Numbered from the stretch's first letter, positions 42,538-52,083 are shown. The stretch is DNA of 64,000 bases from Mesoflavibacter sp. (GCA_017792345.1 CP051228.1:2804501-2868500); one strand, 5' to 3'. Program-made: numbers and translations. The notes: generated by a model not told the origin, from the letters alone.

Positions 42538-45522
42538 CTAGTCCTCGCCCGGTACGGCAACGTTGCCGCTGTCGACCAGTTCGAATTTCCAATCTTCGGC
42601 TTCGGTGCCGTCCAGGTTCAGGTGCCCGGCCAGGAAATACAGTCGGTCACGATCCGGTCCTTCGGCCGTGCAGAACCTGTCCTGCAGATAGAACGGCGGC
42701 GTCGCCTGATAGTTCAGTGTGGCGCGGACATGGGCCGGCCTACCCGTCAGTTCCGACCGGGGAATGACGACATCGAAGCGGTCGCCCCCGCCGGACTTGT
42801 AGTCCGGATCGTCGCCGACATGATGGGCGGCGGCCTCGCGGGCCAGAACCTCCGTTGCACCGATGGCCTCGGCCAGTTCGATCCGGTCCTTCAGCGGCAG
42901 ATAGCCATGGGGCAGAATGCGGTTGTCCTTCACTTCGCCGCAGATCGACAGGAAACTGGTGGTCAAATCGCCGCCCGGCGCCGGATTGTCCCCGCACATC
43001 GGGTTTTCGACCGGCGCAGGGGACACGACCAGTTCCTGATAGATCTGTGCCTGGTTCTGACGGGTCAGGGTTTGCAGATGGGGTTGGAATTTCGGGTCGC
43101 CAGGATGGCGCAGACCGGAACAATCGTCTTTCCACCACAGCTCGCCTTCGATAGGCGTGCCTTCGGCATCGACGATGACGCCGGCACCATTCGTCCGGCC
43201 GGATGCCCAAAGGACCGATCCGCGTTCGTCCAGTACCTCGAAAGTGACGAAGGCGCGGCGGAAGCCGACGCCGGACGGGAACTTATGCCCGACCATGCTG
43301 TCGATCGCGACGGTGGCGGTCAGACTGTCCTTGCCGAATGCGACATTTTCCACCGCGACGGTCGCGGTGTAGTGATCGGCGTTGATCAGCATTTCCTGTT
43401 CCGTCCGGACCAGGGAGGGTTCGCCCTTGGAAACAAGCATGGGATCCTGGGTCGGGATGCCGAACACGTCGGGGAATTGCTGGGCCATCTTGATCAGGAA
43501 GACGTTCAGCCCGACCAGCGTATGCCGGGCGAAGCCGGATCGGGCGGGGATATCGATCTCCTCAGGCGGCAAGTTGTATTCGGCCTGCGGGAAGTTTGAG
43601 AATTCCTGGATCGACGCGATCTGGCTGACGATGGGCTTGCCGTCGACCTCATTGACCATGTGGCAGTCGAGGCAGGATTGCGCCCGGTCGCCGGCCCCCA
43701 GCGGCAGTTTGCCGTTCGGCGTGCTGCCGGTCCGATAGGCGCTGAACAGCCATTCCGGATAGGTCGTCTGCTCGTAGGTGTAGCCAAGCGGCTCGTTGTC
43801 CCGCATCACCGGCAAATGCACGGTATGGCAGGTCCCGCAGAGTTCCGAGGATGCGAACTGATCGTCGTGGACGGGATCGATACCGATCGAATGCTTCATC
43901 GGCATGATCTTCGGCTTCTCGAACGGACCGCGCAGCGCGTCCGGCGCGCCGACCCAGAAACTGCCCGTGACGGTCCGCGCGAAGCCTTTCAGTCCCAGTT
44001 TGGCCGGATTCAGCAGATCCTGACGTTCCTCGACGCAGCCATTCTCGGCGGCATTCCGGGCGGCTTCGATCTGTGCATCCGTCTGCACCATCCGGTGACA
44101 GGATGTGCAGGAAATGCCGTCCCGCGCCAATGCCCCGTAATTCGCGTGCTCGGCGGTCGGGTTGCCGGGCGGATAGGGCACGGCGGAGACCATGGATCGG
44201 GTAAAGTCCGCGTCGCAATTGCCGGTCGCGTCCTTGCTGTCGATGGCGAATTGGCGCTGGCCCATGATGCCGTGACAGCCGAGGCAGATATTCTCGATCA
44301 TCCCGGCTGAATCCGGATGGAAGGTCTGGGTCTCGCTGGCCAACTGGGCGAAGAAGATCGGATCGCGCCCGGCCAGGCCCATCGGAGAGGTGCGCCACGT
44401 CCCGTAAGGGGAATAGTTGATCAGTTGATCGGTGTGCTTCTTCGGCTCCGTCATGGAGAATTGCAGGCCGGTCCCGCCTGCATCGTGACAGCCGGCGCAT
44501 TGGTCGGAGGTCAGGAACTCGCTGTGAGCCGTCACCTCGCCCGCCGGAACCCAGACATTGTCGTACGTCGCGGAGGGGAACCGGTCGACGCTGTTCCAAC
44601 TCGGCGCGGCCTCCGTGGTCTTCCCGAACTGGTCCAGGAACGCGCTGCCATATTCATAGAAGGGCTGCCCCAGGCGCGGCGCCGGATCGTCGGGCAGAAC
44701 GACCAACCGGTGATGGGACGTGGGCGGGTCGGCAAGGGTCCAGTTCTGACTGAGGAAGACCAACGGCCGGCCCGGCTCCTTTTCGATATTCTTCAGACTG
44801 GCGAAGGTCAGATGTTCTTCGGATGAGGCATGGCAGTTTACGCAGTACTGACCAAAGCCTTGCAGCGGCGCGCCATTGTCGGGACCGGGCGGCCAGTCGG
44901 GCGCCCAGCCCTCATACCCATACCAGCCCCAGAACCAACCATCATGGGACGCGTCGTTGTCGCGGACCATGAAGGCGATGCCGCTGGTCGGCAGCAGATA
45001 GTTCGTATCGGGCACGTCGCAGCGCGATGCCGGCGCCGGATACATTTCCTTCGCCATGATCGCACCGTCCGGGATCGGCGTGCGCTCCTTTGGTTCGACC
45101 GGGTCTCCGTGCTCGTTTACGGGCCGGTTCACCCGCAGCCATTCGTGCATTTCCTTGGAATACCAGATCACCACGGGGGCGTGGGTGCCGTGATACTGGC
45201 CGACCCATTTTGCATCCTGCAGGCGTTGGGTATAGGGGCCGGTATCGCGTACCGATTTGTCGCGAACCCAGCCCTTGTCGGGGTCCCGGTGGCAGAAATT
45301 GCCGAAGAATTCCCCGACAATTGCTTCGTATTCGTTGAGGGGCAGGGCGCTGGGATCGCGCATCGTCACGGCCAGCGAGTCGCACAGCGCGGCATCGGTC
45401 GGCAACAGGGGGCGATCCATCTTGGCGCTGCACTGCCCTTCCGCAAGGGCCGCTGCCGTGCCGCCAATGAATATGCCTGTCGCGATACAGGCACCGCACA
45501 GCGCTCTTATTCCGTTAAGCAT
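42538..45522 (-). CDS. Six-haem c-type cytochrome with P460-like N-terminal part
   Basis: 994-residue exported protein. Signal peptide about 1-27 (AAALAEGQ). Six CxxCH haem sites are visible: CVNCH 227, CAGCH 342, CLGCH 413, CTSCH 472, CGTCH 562 and CLDCH 617. The first 240 residues, with the WYSKEMHEWL, IPDGAIMAKEMYP and DGWFWGWYGYEG stretches ending at the first haem, resemble the cytochrome P460 family. The rest is a multihaem region followed by about 370 residues without haem sites (beta-rich, with VGHKFPSGVGFRRAFVTFEV). The gene overlaps nothing and its neighbours are unrelated. It is periplasmic or outer-membrane exposed. Redox partner and substrate are unknown; hydroxylamine or other small nitrogen or organic compounds are only guesses. 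Confidence 0.87.
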   Translation of the reverse strand: MLNGIRALCGACIATGIFIGGTAAALAEGQCSAKMDRPLLPTDAALCDSLAVTMRDPSALPLNEYEAIVGEFFGNFCHRDPDKGWVRDKSVRDTGPYTQRLQDAKWVGQYHGTHAPVVIWYSKEMHEWLRVNRPVNEHGDPVEPKERTPIPDGAIMAKEMYPAPASRCDVPDTNYLLPTSGIAFMVRDNDASHDGWFWGWYGYEGWAPDWPPGPDNGAPLQGFGQYCVNCHASSEEHLTFASLKNIEKEPGRPLVFLSQNWTLADPPTSHHRLVVLPDDPAPRLGQPFYEYGSAFLDQFGKTTEAAPSWNSVDRFPSATYDNVWVPAGEVTAHSEFLTSDQCAGCHDAGGTGLQFSMTEPKKHTDQLINYSPYGTWRTSPMGLAGRDPIFFAQLASETQTFHPDSAGMIENICLGCHGIMGQRQFAIDSKDATGNCDADFTRSMVSAVPYPPGNPTAEHANYGALARDGISCTSCHRMVQTDAQIEAARNAAENGCVEERQDLLNPAKLGLKGFARTVTGSFWVGAPDALRGPFEKPKIMPMKHSIGIDPVHDDQFASSELCGTCHTVHLPVMRDNEPLGYTYEQTTYPEWLFSAYRTGSTPNGKLPLGAGDRAQSCLDCHMVNEVDGKPIVSQIASIQEFSNFPQAEYNLPPEEIDIPARSGFARHTLVGLNVFLIKMAQQFPDVFGIPTQDPMLVSKGEPSLVRTEQEMLINADHYTATVAVENVAFGKDSLTATVAIDSMVGHKFPSGVGFRRAFVTFEVLDERGSVLWASGRTNGAGVIVDAEGTPIEGELWWKDDCSGLRHPGDPKFQPHLQTLTRQNQAQIYQELVVSPAPVENPMCGDNPAPGGDLTTSFLSICGEVKDNRILPHGYLPLKDRIELAEAIGATEVLAREAAAHHVGDDPDYKSGGGDRFDVVIPRSELTGRPAHVRATLNYQATPPFYLQDRFCTAEGPDRDRLYFLAGHLNLDGTEAEDWKFELVDSGNVAVPGED

Positions 45523-45778
45523 CGTCGGTTTCCCTCATGAATAATCGCTATGCGAGCAATCGTAACACACCCATTGGTGTTTTATGTGAAATTTTTTGAA
45601 TTTTTGGGTGTTCTATGGCGGCCGCCGACCCGCTGTCCCTTGACCGGCATGCGGTTTGTCCGTATCACCCGCGCCATTACGCGGATGTCGGGGGCGGGAC
45701 TATCCTTCCCGCTGGGGCGGTCCTTGAGTGTGGACGATAAGACCCCGAATGCGCCCGGCACGAAAGGAGCAACCAACC
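45523..45778. promoter_or_regulatory. Leader of the queuosine operon with two hairpins
   Basis: Divergent region between the cytochrome gene and yhhQ. An AT-rich stretch (45576-45606) may hold promoters. Two hairpins follow: CCGCG/CGCGG at 45669-45684 (6-base loop) and GCGGGA/TCCCGC at 45694-45712 (7-base loop). They end 66 bases before yhhQ. A preQ1 riboswitch would be expected for such an operon, but I do not see its known consensus. Confidence 0.4.
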
Positions 45779-46360
45779 ATGCAGGTGGGATCCATCTCCC
45801 TTGGCCGGCTTGTGCCCGCCATCATTGCCATGGGCGTCATCATTCTGGCGTCCAACTTTCTAGTCGAAATTCCGGTTCAGGGCCATGTCGGCGGCATCGA
45901 TCTGTCGAACTGGATCACCTATGGCGCCGTCACCTATCCGATCGCCTTCCTGGTGACCGATACCACCAACCGCCTGTTCGGTGCCGCCGCGGCCCGGGTC
46001 GTGGTCGTGTTCGGCTTTGTCATTGGGGTCGTCCTGTCGCTGATCCTGGCCGATGCGCGCATCGCCCTGGCGTCGGGCAGCGCCTTCCTGATCGCGCAAC
46101 TGCTGGACGTCTTCGTCTTCGACAAGCTGCGCCGCCAGACTTGGTGGAAGGCACCTTTCGTGTCGTCCTTTGTCGGGTCGGCCATCGATACCGCGCTGTT
46201 TTTCAGCATCGCCTTCGCCGGAACCGGTCTGCCCTGGATGACCTGGGCGCTGGGCGATTTCTGGATCAAGCTGGCGATGGCGACCTTGTTGCTGCCGGTT
46301 TTCCGGGCGTTGATGGCCCTGTTCCCGACCGCGCCGCGCAACGGCGAGGCGGCGGCCTGA
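45779..46360 (+). CDS. yhhQ: Queuosine precursor transporter (YhhQ family)
   Basis: 193-residue inner-membrane protein with about six membrane segments, in the family (COG1738/QPTR) that imports preQ0 or preQ1, the queuosine precursors. Family traits are NWITYGAVTYPIAFLVTDTTNRLFGA near 40-60 and FLIAQLLDVFVFDKLR near 105. The frame extends 17 codons upstream, but ATG 45779 is preceded by AAAGGAG. It is followed seven bases later by queA and then tgt and queG, so the operon imports a precursor and finishes queuosine on tRNA. That context makes the transport role very likely. Confidence 0.92.
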   Translation: MQVGSISLGRLVPAIIAMGVIILASNFLVEIPVQGHVGGIDLSNWITYGAVTYPIAFLVTDTTNRLFGAAAARVVVVFGFVIGVVLSLILADARIALASGSAFLIAQLLDVFVFDKLRRQTWWKAPFVSSFVGSAIDTALFFSIAFAGTGLPWMTWALGDFWIKLAMATLLLPVFRALMALFPTAPRNGEAAA

Positions 46361-46367
46361 ATCCGGC

Positions 46368-47426
46368 ATGCGCGTCGATCTCTTCGATTTTGACCTGCCG
46401 GACCATTGCATTGCGCAGGGTCCGGCCGAACCGCGGGAATCGGCGCGCCTGCTGCGGGTACCGGCCGACGGGGCGTTCGGCGATCACCGTATCGCCGAAC
46501 TGCCGTTGCTGTTGGATGACCGGGACCTTCTGGTCGTCAACGATACCAAGGTCATTCCGACCCGGCTGGACGGCAGACGCGACGAGGCCGGCTTCGAAGC
46601 GACGCTGATCGAACAGAAGAGCGGCGATAGTTGGGATGCCTTCGCCCGGCCGGGCAAGAAGCTGAGGGTCGGCGATGCCGTCCTTTTCGCCGGCGAACTG
46701 GAAGCAACGGTCGTCGACAAGTTGCCGGACGGCCGGGTGACTTTCCGATTTTCCCTGTCCGACGCGGATCTGCGCGACGCGCTGTGGCGTCACGGCCGCA
46801 TGCCGTTGCCGCCTTATATCAAGCGTTCGAAAGGCGGCGATACAGATCAGGACGCGAAGGACCGCGAGTCCTACCAGACCGTGTTCGCGGAACGGGAAGG
46901 CGCCGTGGCCGCGCCGACGGCCAGCCTGCATTTCACTCCGCCGCTGCTGGACGCGCTGGCGGATAAAGGGGTGCAGACCGTGCGGCTGACCCTGCATGTC
47001 GGCGCCGGCACTTTCCTGCCGGTCAAGGTCGAAGACACCGCCGAGCACAAGATGCACAGCGAATGGGCGCATCTGCCGGCAGAGGCGGCGCAGCGCCTGA
47101 ACGATCACCGGCGCGCGGGCGGCCGCATCGTCGCGGTCGGCACGACCCCGATGCGGACCCTGGAAAGTGCCGCGACGCCAGATGGCACGATCCGGCCCTT
47201 CGAGGGCGACACCGACATCTTCATCACGCCGGGCTACCGGTTCCGGGCCGTGGACCGGCTGATGACCAATTTCCACCTGCCGCGCTCGACCTTGTTCATG
47301 CTGGTCAGCGCCTTTGCGGGGCTGGATCGGATGCAGGCCGCCTATGCCCATGCCATCCGGACCGGATACCGCTTCTATTCCTATGGCGACGGCAGTCTGT
47401 TGGACCGCGCGGGAGACGATACATGA
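46368..47426 (+). CDS. queA: tRNA preQ1 S-adenosylmethionine ribosyltransferase-isomerase
   Basis: 352 residues. Transfers and rearranges the ribosyl part of AdoMet onto preQ1 in tRNA to give epoxyqueuosine. [17 protein letters not shown] at the start, [19 protein letters not shown]-type [12 protein letters not shown], and the C-terminal [17 protein letters not shown] and [13 protein letters not shown] blocks are all typical of QueA. Length is normal. Its stop overlaps the tgt ATG (ATGA). It acts after Tgt and before QueG, both encoded just downstream. Confidence 0.97.
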   Translation: MRVDLFDFDLPDHCIAQGPAEPRESARLLRVPADGAFGDHRIAELPLLLDDRDLLVVNDTKVIPTRLDGRRDEAGFEATLIEQKSGDSWDAFARPGKKLRVGDAVLFAGELEATVVDKLPDGRVTFRFSLSDADLRDALWRHGRMPLPPYIKRSKGGDTDQDAKDRESYQTVFAEREGAVAAPTASLHFTPPLLDALADKGVQTVRLTLHVGAGTFLPVKVEDTAEHKMHSEWAHLPAEAAQRLNDHRRAGGRIVAVGTTPMRTLESAATPDGTIRPFEGDTDIFITPGYRFRAVDRLMTNFHLPRSTLFMLVSAFAGLDRMQAAYAHAIRTGYRFYSYGDGSLLDRAGDDT

Positions 47427-48550
47427 CCGAATTCGGCTTCACCCTGATCGGCACCGACGGCATGGCCCGCCGCGGCCAGGTCCAGACCGCGCACGGCACC
47501 ATCGAAACGCCCGCCTTCATGCCGGTCGGCACGGCGGGGACGGTGAAGGCGATGATGCCGGAATCGGTCGCGGCGACCGGGGCTGAGATCGTCCTGGGCA
47601 ACACCTATCACCTGATGCTGCGGCCGGGCGCGGAACGGGTCGCGGAACTGGGTGGACTGCATAAATTCATGAACTGGCCGGGGCCGATCCTGACCGATTC
47701 CGGCGGCTATCAGGTCATGTCCCTGGCGGCGCTGCGCAAGATCACCGAAGAGGGCGTGCGCTTCCGCAGCCATGTCGACGGCAGCTACTATTCCCTGTCG
47801 CCGGAAAGCTCGATGGAAATCCAGCGGCTACTGGATGCCGATATCACCATGGCCTTCGACGAATGCACGCCCTATCCCACCGATCACGAAACGGCGAAGG
47901 CGTCGATGGAACTGTCGATGCGCTGGGCCGTGCGGTCGCGTGACGCATTCGCCCGCCGTCCGGGCTATGGCTTGTTCGGCATCGTACAGGGCAGCGTCTA
48001 TGAAGATCTGCGCCACCAGTCGATCGCGGCCCTGACGGATATCGGCTTCGACGGCTATGCGGTCGGCGGCCTGGCGGTGGGCGAGGGGCAAGAACTGATG
48101 TTCTCCACCCTGGATTTCACCATGCCGGCCATGCCCCAGGAACGGCCCCGCTATCTGATGGGCGTCGGCAAGCCGGATGATCTGGTCGGCGCGGTGAAGC
48201 GCGGCATCGATATGTTCGACTGTGTCCTGCCGACCCGGTCCGGCCGCAATGCCCAGGCCTTCACAAGGCGCGGCACGGTCAACTTGAAGAATGCCCGCCA
48301 TGCCGCCGATCCCCGGCCCCTGGACGAGAACTGTCCTTGCCCGTGCTGCCGCGATTACAGCCGCGCCTATCTGCATCACCTGACCAAGGCGCAGGAGATG
48401 TTGGGTCCGATGCTGCTGTCCTGGCACAATATCGCCTATTATCAGCAGTTGATGGCCGGCATGCGGCAGGCCATTCAGGACGGGCGGTTCGAGGATTTCG
48501 AAGCTGCCTTCAACGAGGAACGCGCGGGCGGTGACATCCCGCCGCTGTGA
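47423..48550 (+). CDS. tgt: tRNA-guanine transglycosylase
   Basis: 375 residues. Exchanges guanine 34 of GUN-anticodon tRNAs (Tyr, His, Asn, Asp) for preQ1. The nucleophile and base-binding loops are [12 protein letters not shown] near 90, FDECTPYP near 155 and [19 protein letters not shown] near 265-285. Zinc ligands are in [11 protein letters not shown] near 302-310, with the His in [11 protein letters not shown]. The real start is the ATG at 47423 overlapping the queA stop; a much longer open frame upstream is read inside queA and is rejected. Fits the bacterial eubacterial-type Tgt length. Confidence 0.97.
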   Translation: MTEFGFTLIGTDGMARRGQVQTAHGTIETPAFMPVGTAGTVKAMMPESVAATGAEIVLGNTYHLMLRPGAERVAELGGLHKFMNWPGPILTDSGGYQVMSLAALRKITEEGVRFRSHVDGSYYSLSPESSMEIQRLLDADITMAFDECTPYPTDHETAKASMELSMRWAVRSRDAFARRPGYGLFGIVQGSVYEDLRHQSIAALTDIGFDGYAVGGLAVGEGQELMFSTLDFTMPAMPQERPRYLMGVGKPDDLVGAVKRGIDMFDCVLPTRSGRNAQAFTRRGTVNLKNARHAADPRPLDENCPCPCCRDYSRAYLHHLTKAQEMLGPMLLSWHNIAYYQQLMAGMRQAIQDGRFEDFEAAFNEERAGGDIPPL

Positions 48551-48557
48551 CGGGACG

Positions 48558-49667
48558 ATGACCGACGATCCGAAATCGCGAATACTGGCGCGGGCGCTGG
48601 ACGAGGGGTTCAGCGTCGCGGGCGTCGCACCGGCTGCGATGGGCGAACGCGAGCAGCGCCGGCTCCAAGAGTTCGTGTCCCAAGGTCAGCATGGCGAAAT
48701 GACCTGGATGGCCGACAAGCTGGACCGTCGCCGGTCGCCCAAGGACCTGTGGCCCGAGGTGCGCAGCGTCCTTGTACTGGGTACCAATTATGGTCCGGAA
48801 GAAGATCCGATAGACCTTCTGGACCGTCCGGAACTTGCCAACATCTCCTGCTATGCCCGGAATCGCGATTATCACGACCTGATCAAGAAGCGCCTGAAAC
48901 GGGTCGCGCGCTGGATGGCGGAGAGCTTCGATTGCGAGGTGAAGGTCTTTGTCGATACCGCGCCGGTCATGGAAAAGCCGTTGGCCGCGCTGGCCGGTAT
49001 CGGCTGGCAGGGCAAGCACAGCAATCTGGTGTCGCGGGATTTCGGGTCGTGGCTGTTTCTGGGGGAAATCTACACCACCCTGGATTTGGTCCCCGACGCG
49101 GTGGAGGGGGATCATTGCGGCGGCTGTCGCCGGTGCCTGGACATCTGTCCGACCGACGCCTTTCCCACACCCTATACTTTGGATGCCAGGCGCTGCATCA
49201 GCTATCTGACGATCGAGCATAAAGGGCCGATTCCCGTCGAATTCCGGGAGGCGATGGGCAACCGGATCTATGGCTGCGACGATTGTCTGGCGGTATGTCC
49301 GTGGAACAAATTTGCGGTTCCGACCCAGGAAAGCGCGTTCCTGCCTCGCGAAAGCGTACGCGGCGCGACGTTGCGTGATTATCTGGTCCTGGACGATGCG
49401 GGCTTCCGCTCCTTGTTCACGGCCAGCCCCGTCAAGCGCATCGGACGCAGTCGGTTCATGCGCAACGTTCTGATCGCCATCGGCAACAGTCGCGATGCAG
49501 AACTGGCGGAACCGATCGCGGGATTGCTGGAAGATGAGGACGCGACGGTGCGCGGGGCGGCGGTCTGGGCATTGCGGCGCCTGGCGCCGGAGTTCGCGGC
49601 CGCCTGTCGACAGCGCCTCCGGTCCGCCGAATCCGACCCTCAGGTCCTGGAAGAATGGGACCGCTGA
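48558..49667 (+). CDS. queG: Epoxyqueuosine reductase
   Basis: 369-residue cobalamin- and iron-sulfur-dependent enzyme reducing epoxyqueuosine to queuosine, the last step. Two 4Fe-4S motifs are clear: CGGCRRCLDICPTDAF near 185 and CDDCLAVCPWNKF near 240. The N-terminal cobalamin domain contains MTWMADKLDRRRSPKDLWP and IGWQGKHSNLV. The C-terminal HEAT-like repeat (RNVLIAIGNSRD to RGAAVWALRRL) is also typical. ATG 48558 is 7 bases after tgt; an earlier in-frame ATG at 48531 lies inside tgt and lacks support. Confidence 0.95.
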   Translation: MTDDPKSRILARALDEGFSVAGVAPAAMGEREQRRLQEFVSQGQHGEMTWMADKLDRRRSPKDLWPEVRSVLVLGTNYGPEEDPIDLLDRPELANISCYARNRDYHDLIKKRLKRVARWMAESFDCEVKVFVDTAPVMEKPLAALAGIGWQGKHSNLVSRDFGSWLFLGEIYTTLDLVPDAVEGDHCGGCRRCLDICPTDAFPTPYTLDARRCISYLTIEHKGPIPVEFREAMGNRIYGCDDCLAVCPWNKFAVPTQESAFLPRESVRGATLRDYLVLDDAGFRSLFTASPVKRIGRSRFMRNVLIAIGNSRDAELAEPIAGLLEDEDATVRGAAVWALRRLAPEFAAACRQRLRSAESDPQVLEEWDR

Positions 49668-49674
49668 AACGAAA

Positions 49675-49698
49675 AGGCCCGCCGGTAAGGGCGGGCCT
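49675..49698. terminator. Bidirectional terminator, queG / rpmB
   Basis: AGGCCCGCC (49675-49683) pairs perfectly with GGCGGGCCT (49690-49698) around a 6-base loop, flanked by AAAA at 49672-49675. On the minus strand this gives a stem followed by TTTTC, the terminator of rpmB. On the plus strand it lies seven bases after the queG stop. Confidence 0.85.
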
Positions 49699-49721
49699 GA
49701 TCGGAATGACATGCGCGTGAC

Positions 49722-50015
49722 TTACGCGGCGATGGCGGCCTGGCGCTTTTCGATGCGGCGCTTCAGCTTCTTCGCTTCGTCCGTCAGCTTGCGGTCCGGC
49801 GTGTTCAGCAGGAAATCGTCGATCCCGCCCTTCTTGTCGACGGTGCGCATGGCGCGGGTCGACAGGCGCATCTTCACGCGTTCGCCCAGAATATCGCTCT
49901 GCAGGCGGACGACGTGCAGGTTCGGCAGGAAGCGCCGACGGGAGTGGTTCATGGCGTGCGAGACGTTGTTACCCGTCATCACACCCTTGCCGGAAATCTC
50001 GCAGCGACGAGACAT
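49722..50015 (-). CDS. rpmB: 50S ribosomal protein L28
   Basis: 97-residue ribosomal protein. The N-terminus [27 protein letters not shown] is the invariant L28 start, and the basic helix [16 protein letters not shown] ends it. Slightly longer than the E. coli 78-residue form, as usual in Alphaproteobacteria. AAAGGA precedes the ATG. A good sigma-70-type promoter lies at 50137-50164 and a terminator at 49675-49698, so it is a single-gene unit. Confidence 0.97.
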   Translation of the reverse strand: MSRRCEISGKGVMTGNNVSHAMNHSRRRFLPNLHVVRLQSDILGERVKMRLSTRAMRTVDKKGGIDDFLLNTPDRKLTDEAKKLKRRIEKRQAAIAA

Positions 50016-50334
50016 GGTTCATTCCTTTCAGTCTATCGAAAGTTCCGCACGGTCCTTGAAAACCGCACCTTCTTTCGCGTTATTGCTTGTTTATAAGCGT
50101 CTTCTCCAGGCCCGCACGGCCCGGAAAGCGGCGCTTTTTAGAGTATCGGACCCCAGGGCGTCAAGTCCGCAAGCCCGGATTTCGGCCACTGTTGCCCATT
50201 CGCGACAGAGAAATCCATCGATAATTGTCTGAAACCGATTTTTCGCGTGAAATCAGAGGCCTTTTGCGGCATCGTCACGTCGTTCCGCAAGAATGCGGCA
50301 TCGAAATATTTCGGTTCTGGGGGTGTGTAGCGTT
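50016..50334. other. 319-base divergent region, rpmB / pagL
   Basis: Contains the rpmB promoter (50137-50164) and a roughly 120-base rpmB leader on the left. On the right, the pagL side has AT-rich ATAATTGTC at about 50220 and GGGGGTG before the ATG. No further gene or repeat is seen. Confidence 0.5.
50137..50164 (-). promoter_or_regulatory. Promoter of rpmB
   Basis: Minus-strand TTGACG (complement of 50159-50164) and TCTAAA (complement of 50137-50142) with 16 bases between. It lies about 120 bases before the rpmB start and is the clearest housekeeping-type promoter in the window. Confidence 0.55.
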
Positions 50335-50850
50335 ATGCGCGGTACGAAAACCATTCTGGCGGCACTGGCCGTCGTCCTGGCTTCGGCACTGCCGGCCATG
50401 GCCGAAGAAGACGGCAAGGAGCCGTCCTTCATCCGCTTCGGCGCGGGCTATTACGACGTGAACGACGATATGGGCGCCGGTGAATTCCACATGGAATACA
50501 TCTCCGGCTCCAAATGGTGGGTGTTCAATCCTTTTGTCGGCGTGATGGCCACGACGGACAGCGCGTTCTACGGCTATGCCGGCGTACGCCTGGATCTGTT
50601 CATGGGCCGCCGTTTCGTCATTACCCCGTCCTTTGCGCCGGGTCTGTATCATGACGGCGACGGCAAGGATCTCGGCTATCCCATCGAGTTCCGCTCGGCG
50701 ATCGAGTTCGCCTATCGCTTTGACGACCGATCCCGCCTGGGCCTGAGCTTCTATCACCTGTCGAATGCCAGCCTGGACGAAAACAATCCGGGCACCGAAG
50801 TCGCGACCATCCATTACTCCTATCCGTTCAACCGCTTGTTCAGCGACTGA
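50335..50850 (+). CDS. pagL: Lipid A 3-O-deacylase (PagL family)
   Basis: 171-residue outer-membrane beta-barrel enzyme removing the 3-O acyl chain of lipid A. A signal peptide of about 22 residues ends in PAMAEE. The C-terminal half contains SFYHLSNASLDENNPGTE with the catalytic His and Ser of the H-x-S-N motif and the nearby Glu, as in PagL. Alternating aromatic strands follow and the protein ends in a barrel-like IHYSYPFNRLF segment. The frame has an upstream in-frame start at 50293, but ATG 50335 starts the signal peptide. It modifies the LPS that the O-antigen ligase elsewhere in the window decorates. Confidence 0.88.
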   Translation: MRGTKTILAALAVVLASALPAMAEEDGKEPSFIRFGAGYYDVNDDMGAGEFHMEYISGSKWWVFNPFVGVMATTDSAFYGYAGVRLDLFMGRRFVITPSFAPGLYHDGDGKDLGYPIEFRSAIEFAYRFDDRSRLGLSFYHLSNASLDENNPGTEVATIHYSYPFNRLFSD

Positions 50851-50873
50851 CTGGGGGAAGCCGGGATAAACGG

Positions 50874-50902
50874 AAGGCCGGACCCTCGGGGCCGGCCTTT
50901 TT
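50874..50902 (+). terminator. Intrinsic terminator after pagL
   Basis: AAGGCCGG (50874-50881) pairs with CCGGCCTT (50892-50899), with an inner CCC/GGG pair around a TCG loop, followed by TTT to 50902. It lies 24 bases after the pagL stop. Confidence 0.88.
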
Positions 50903-50986
50903 CATATCCGGTTTGAATTTGCGCCTTCGTCTCCGCACTATACCGCGACCCAATGGTCGGCAACGTCGTATGAAAGAGGTATCGGG

Positions 50987-52039
50987 ATGGCCTGGACGGA
51001 AGAAAAGCTCGCCGCGCTGCGCAAGAAATTCGACGGTATGACTGGTGGCGATCTGATCAATCCCGACTATCAGGAAATTGCCGAACATATTTTCTCCCAG
51101 GGCGGCAATCGGCCCGCTCCTTATGCCGGTTTTCCGACCCTGCTGGATGCCCCGGCACGCAGCGGCGATGACGCATTGGAGGGATTGCAGGTCGCGCTTT
51201 ACGGCATGCCGATGGATCTGGGCGTGACCAACCGGACCGGCGCGCGTTTCGGACCGCGGGCCATCCGCGCCATCGAACGGGTCGGGCCCTATAACGACTT
51301 CCACCACACCGCGCCGCTGCATCAGATGGCCGTGGCGGATATCGGCGATGTGCCCTTCCGCAGCCGGTTCGAATTGCACAAAAGTCTGGAAGACATCGAA
51401 ACCTTCGTGGCCCGCATGGTGGCCGCCAATGTCATACCGGTTGGGGTTGGCGGCGATCATTCCGTGACCCATCCGATCATGCGCGCCCTGGGCAAGGATC
51501 GCCCCATCGGGATGGTTCATATCGACGCCCATTGCGATACCGGCGGCGCCTATGAAGGTGAGAAGTTCCATCATGGCGGCCCATTCCGGAACGCCGTGAT
51601 GGACGGTGTCCTGGACCCCGAACGCTGCATCCAGATCGGCATTCGCGGCGCCGCCGGCTATATCTGGGAATTTTCCGAAGAGGCGGGGATGACCGTGATC
51701 GAGGCGAAGGACATCGCCGCGATGGGCATCGATGCCATTGTCGCCAAAGCGCGCGCCGTGATCGGCGATGGTCCGGCCTATTTCACTTTCGACATCGACG
51801 GTCTGGATCCGGCTTTCGCGCCCGGCACCGGCACGCCCGAGATCGGCGGGCTGACCACGCGTGAGGCCATGGCGATCATTCGCGGCCTGAAAGGGTTGAA
51901 CTTCATCGGCGGCGATGTCGTCGAAGTCGCGCCATCCTACGACGCCACCGCAAATACCGCCCATGCCGGGGCGCAAATGCTGTTCGAAATCCTCAGCCTG
52001 ATACAGTTCAGCCCCTCGCTGCCGTCCGTCGCAAGGTGA
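50987..52039 (+). CDS. Ureohydrolase (agmatinase/guanidino-acid hydrolase family)
   Basis: 350-residue manganese hydrolase releasing urea from a guanidino compound. The three metal signatures are present: GVGGDHSVTHPI, MVHIDAHCDTGG and FDIDGLDPAFAPGTGTPEIGG. The protein is longer than E. coli SpeB (306) with an N-terminal extension (about 1-45). Members of this subgroup include agmatinase, guanidinobutyrase and guanidinopropionase, which cannot be separated by eye. It follows the pagL terminator, so it has its own promoter, and is convergent with the AraC-family gene 44 bases away. Confidence 0.9.
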   Translation: MAWTEEKLAALRKKFDGMTGGDLINPDYQEIAEHIFSQGGNRPAPYAGFPTLLDAPARSGDDALEGLQVALYGMPMDLGVTNRTGARFGPRAIRAIERVGPYNDFHHTAPLHQMAVADIGDVPFRSRFELHKSLEDIETFVARMVAANVIPVGVGGDHSVTHPIMRALGKDRPIGMVHIDAHCDTGGAYEGEKFHHGGPFRNAVMDGVLDPERCIQIGIRGAAGYIWEFSEEAGMTVIEAKDIAAMGIDAIVAKARAVIGDGPAYFTFDIDGLDPAFAPGTGTPEIGGLTTREAMAIIRGLKGLNFIGGDVVEVAPSYDATANTAHAGAQMLFEILSLIQFSPSLPSVAR

Positions 52040-52083
52040 CGCGTCGTCCGGTACCGATGGTGGGCCGGAATGGGGTGGGACGC

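Noticed and set aside
45523-45778. preQ1 riboswitch before yhhQ
   Set aside because: No match to the known preQ1-I or preQ1-II consensus could be found; only unrelated hairpins.
47063-47422. Long open frame continuing upstream of tgt through queA
   Set aside because: The 495-codon frame is just absence of stops inside queA; the Tgt family N-terminus begins at ATG 47423 and overlaps the queA stop.
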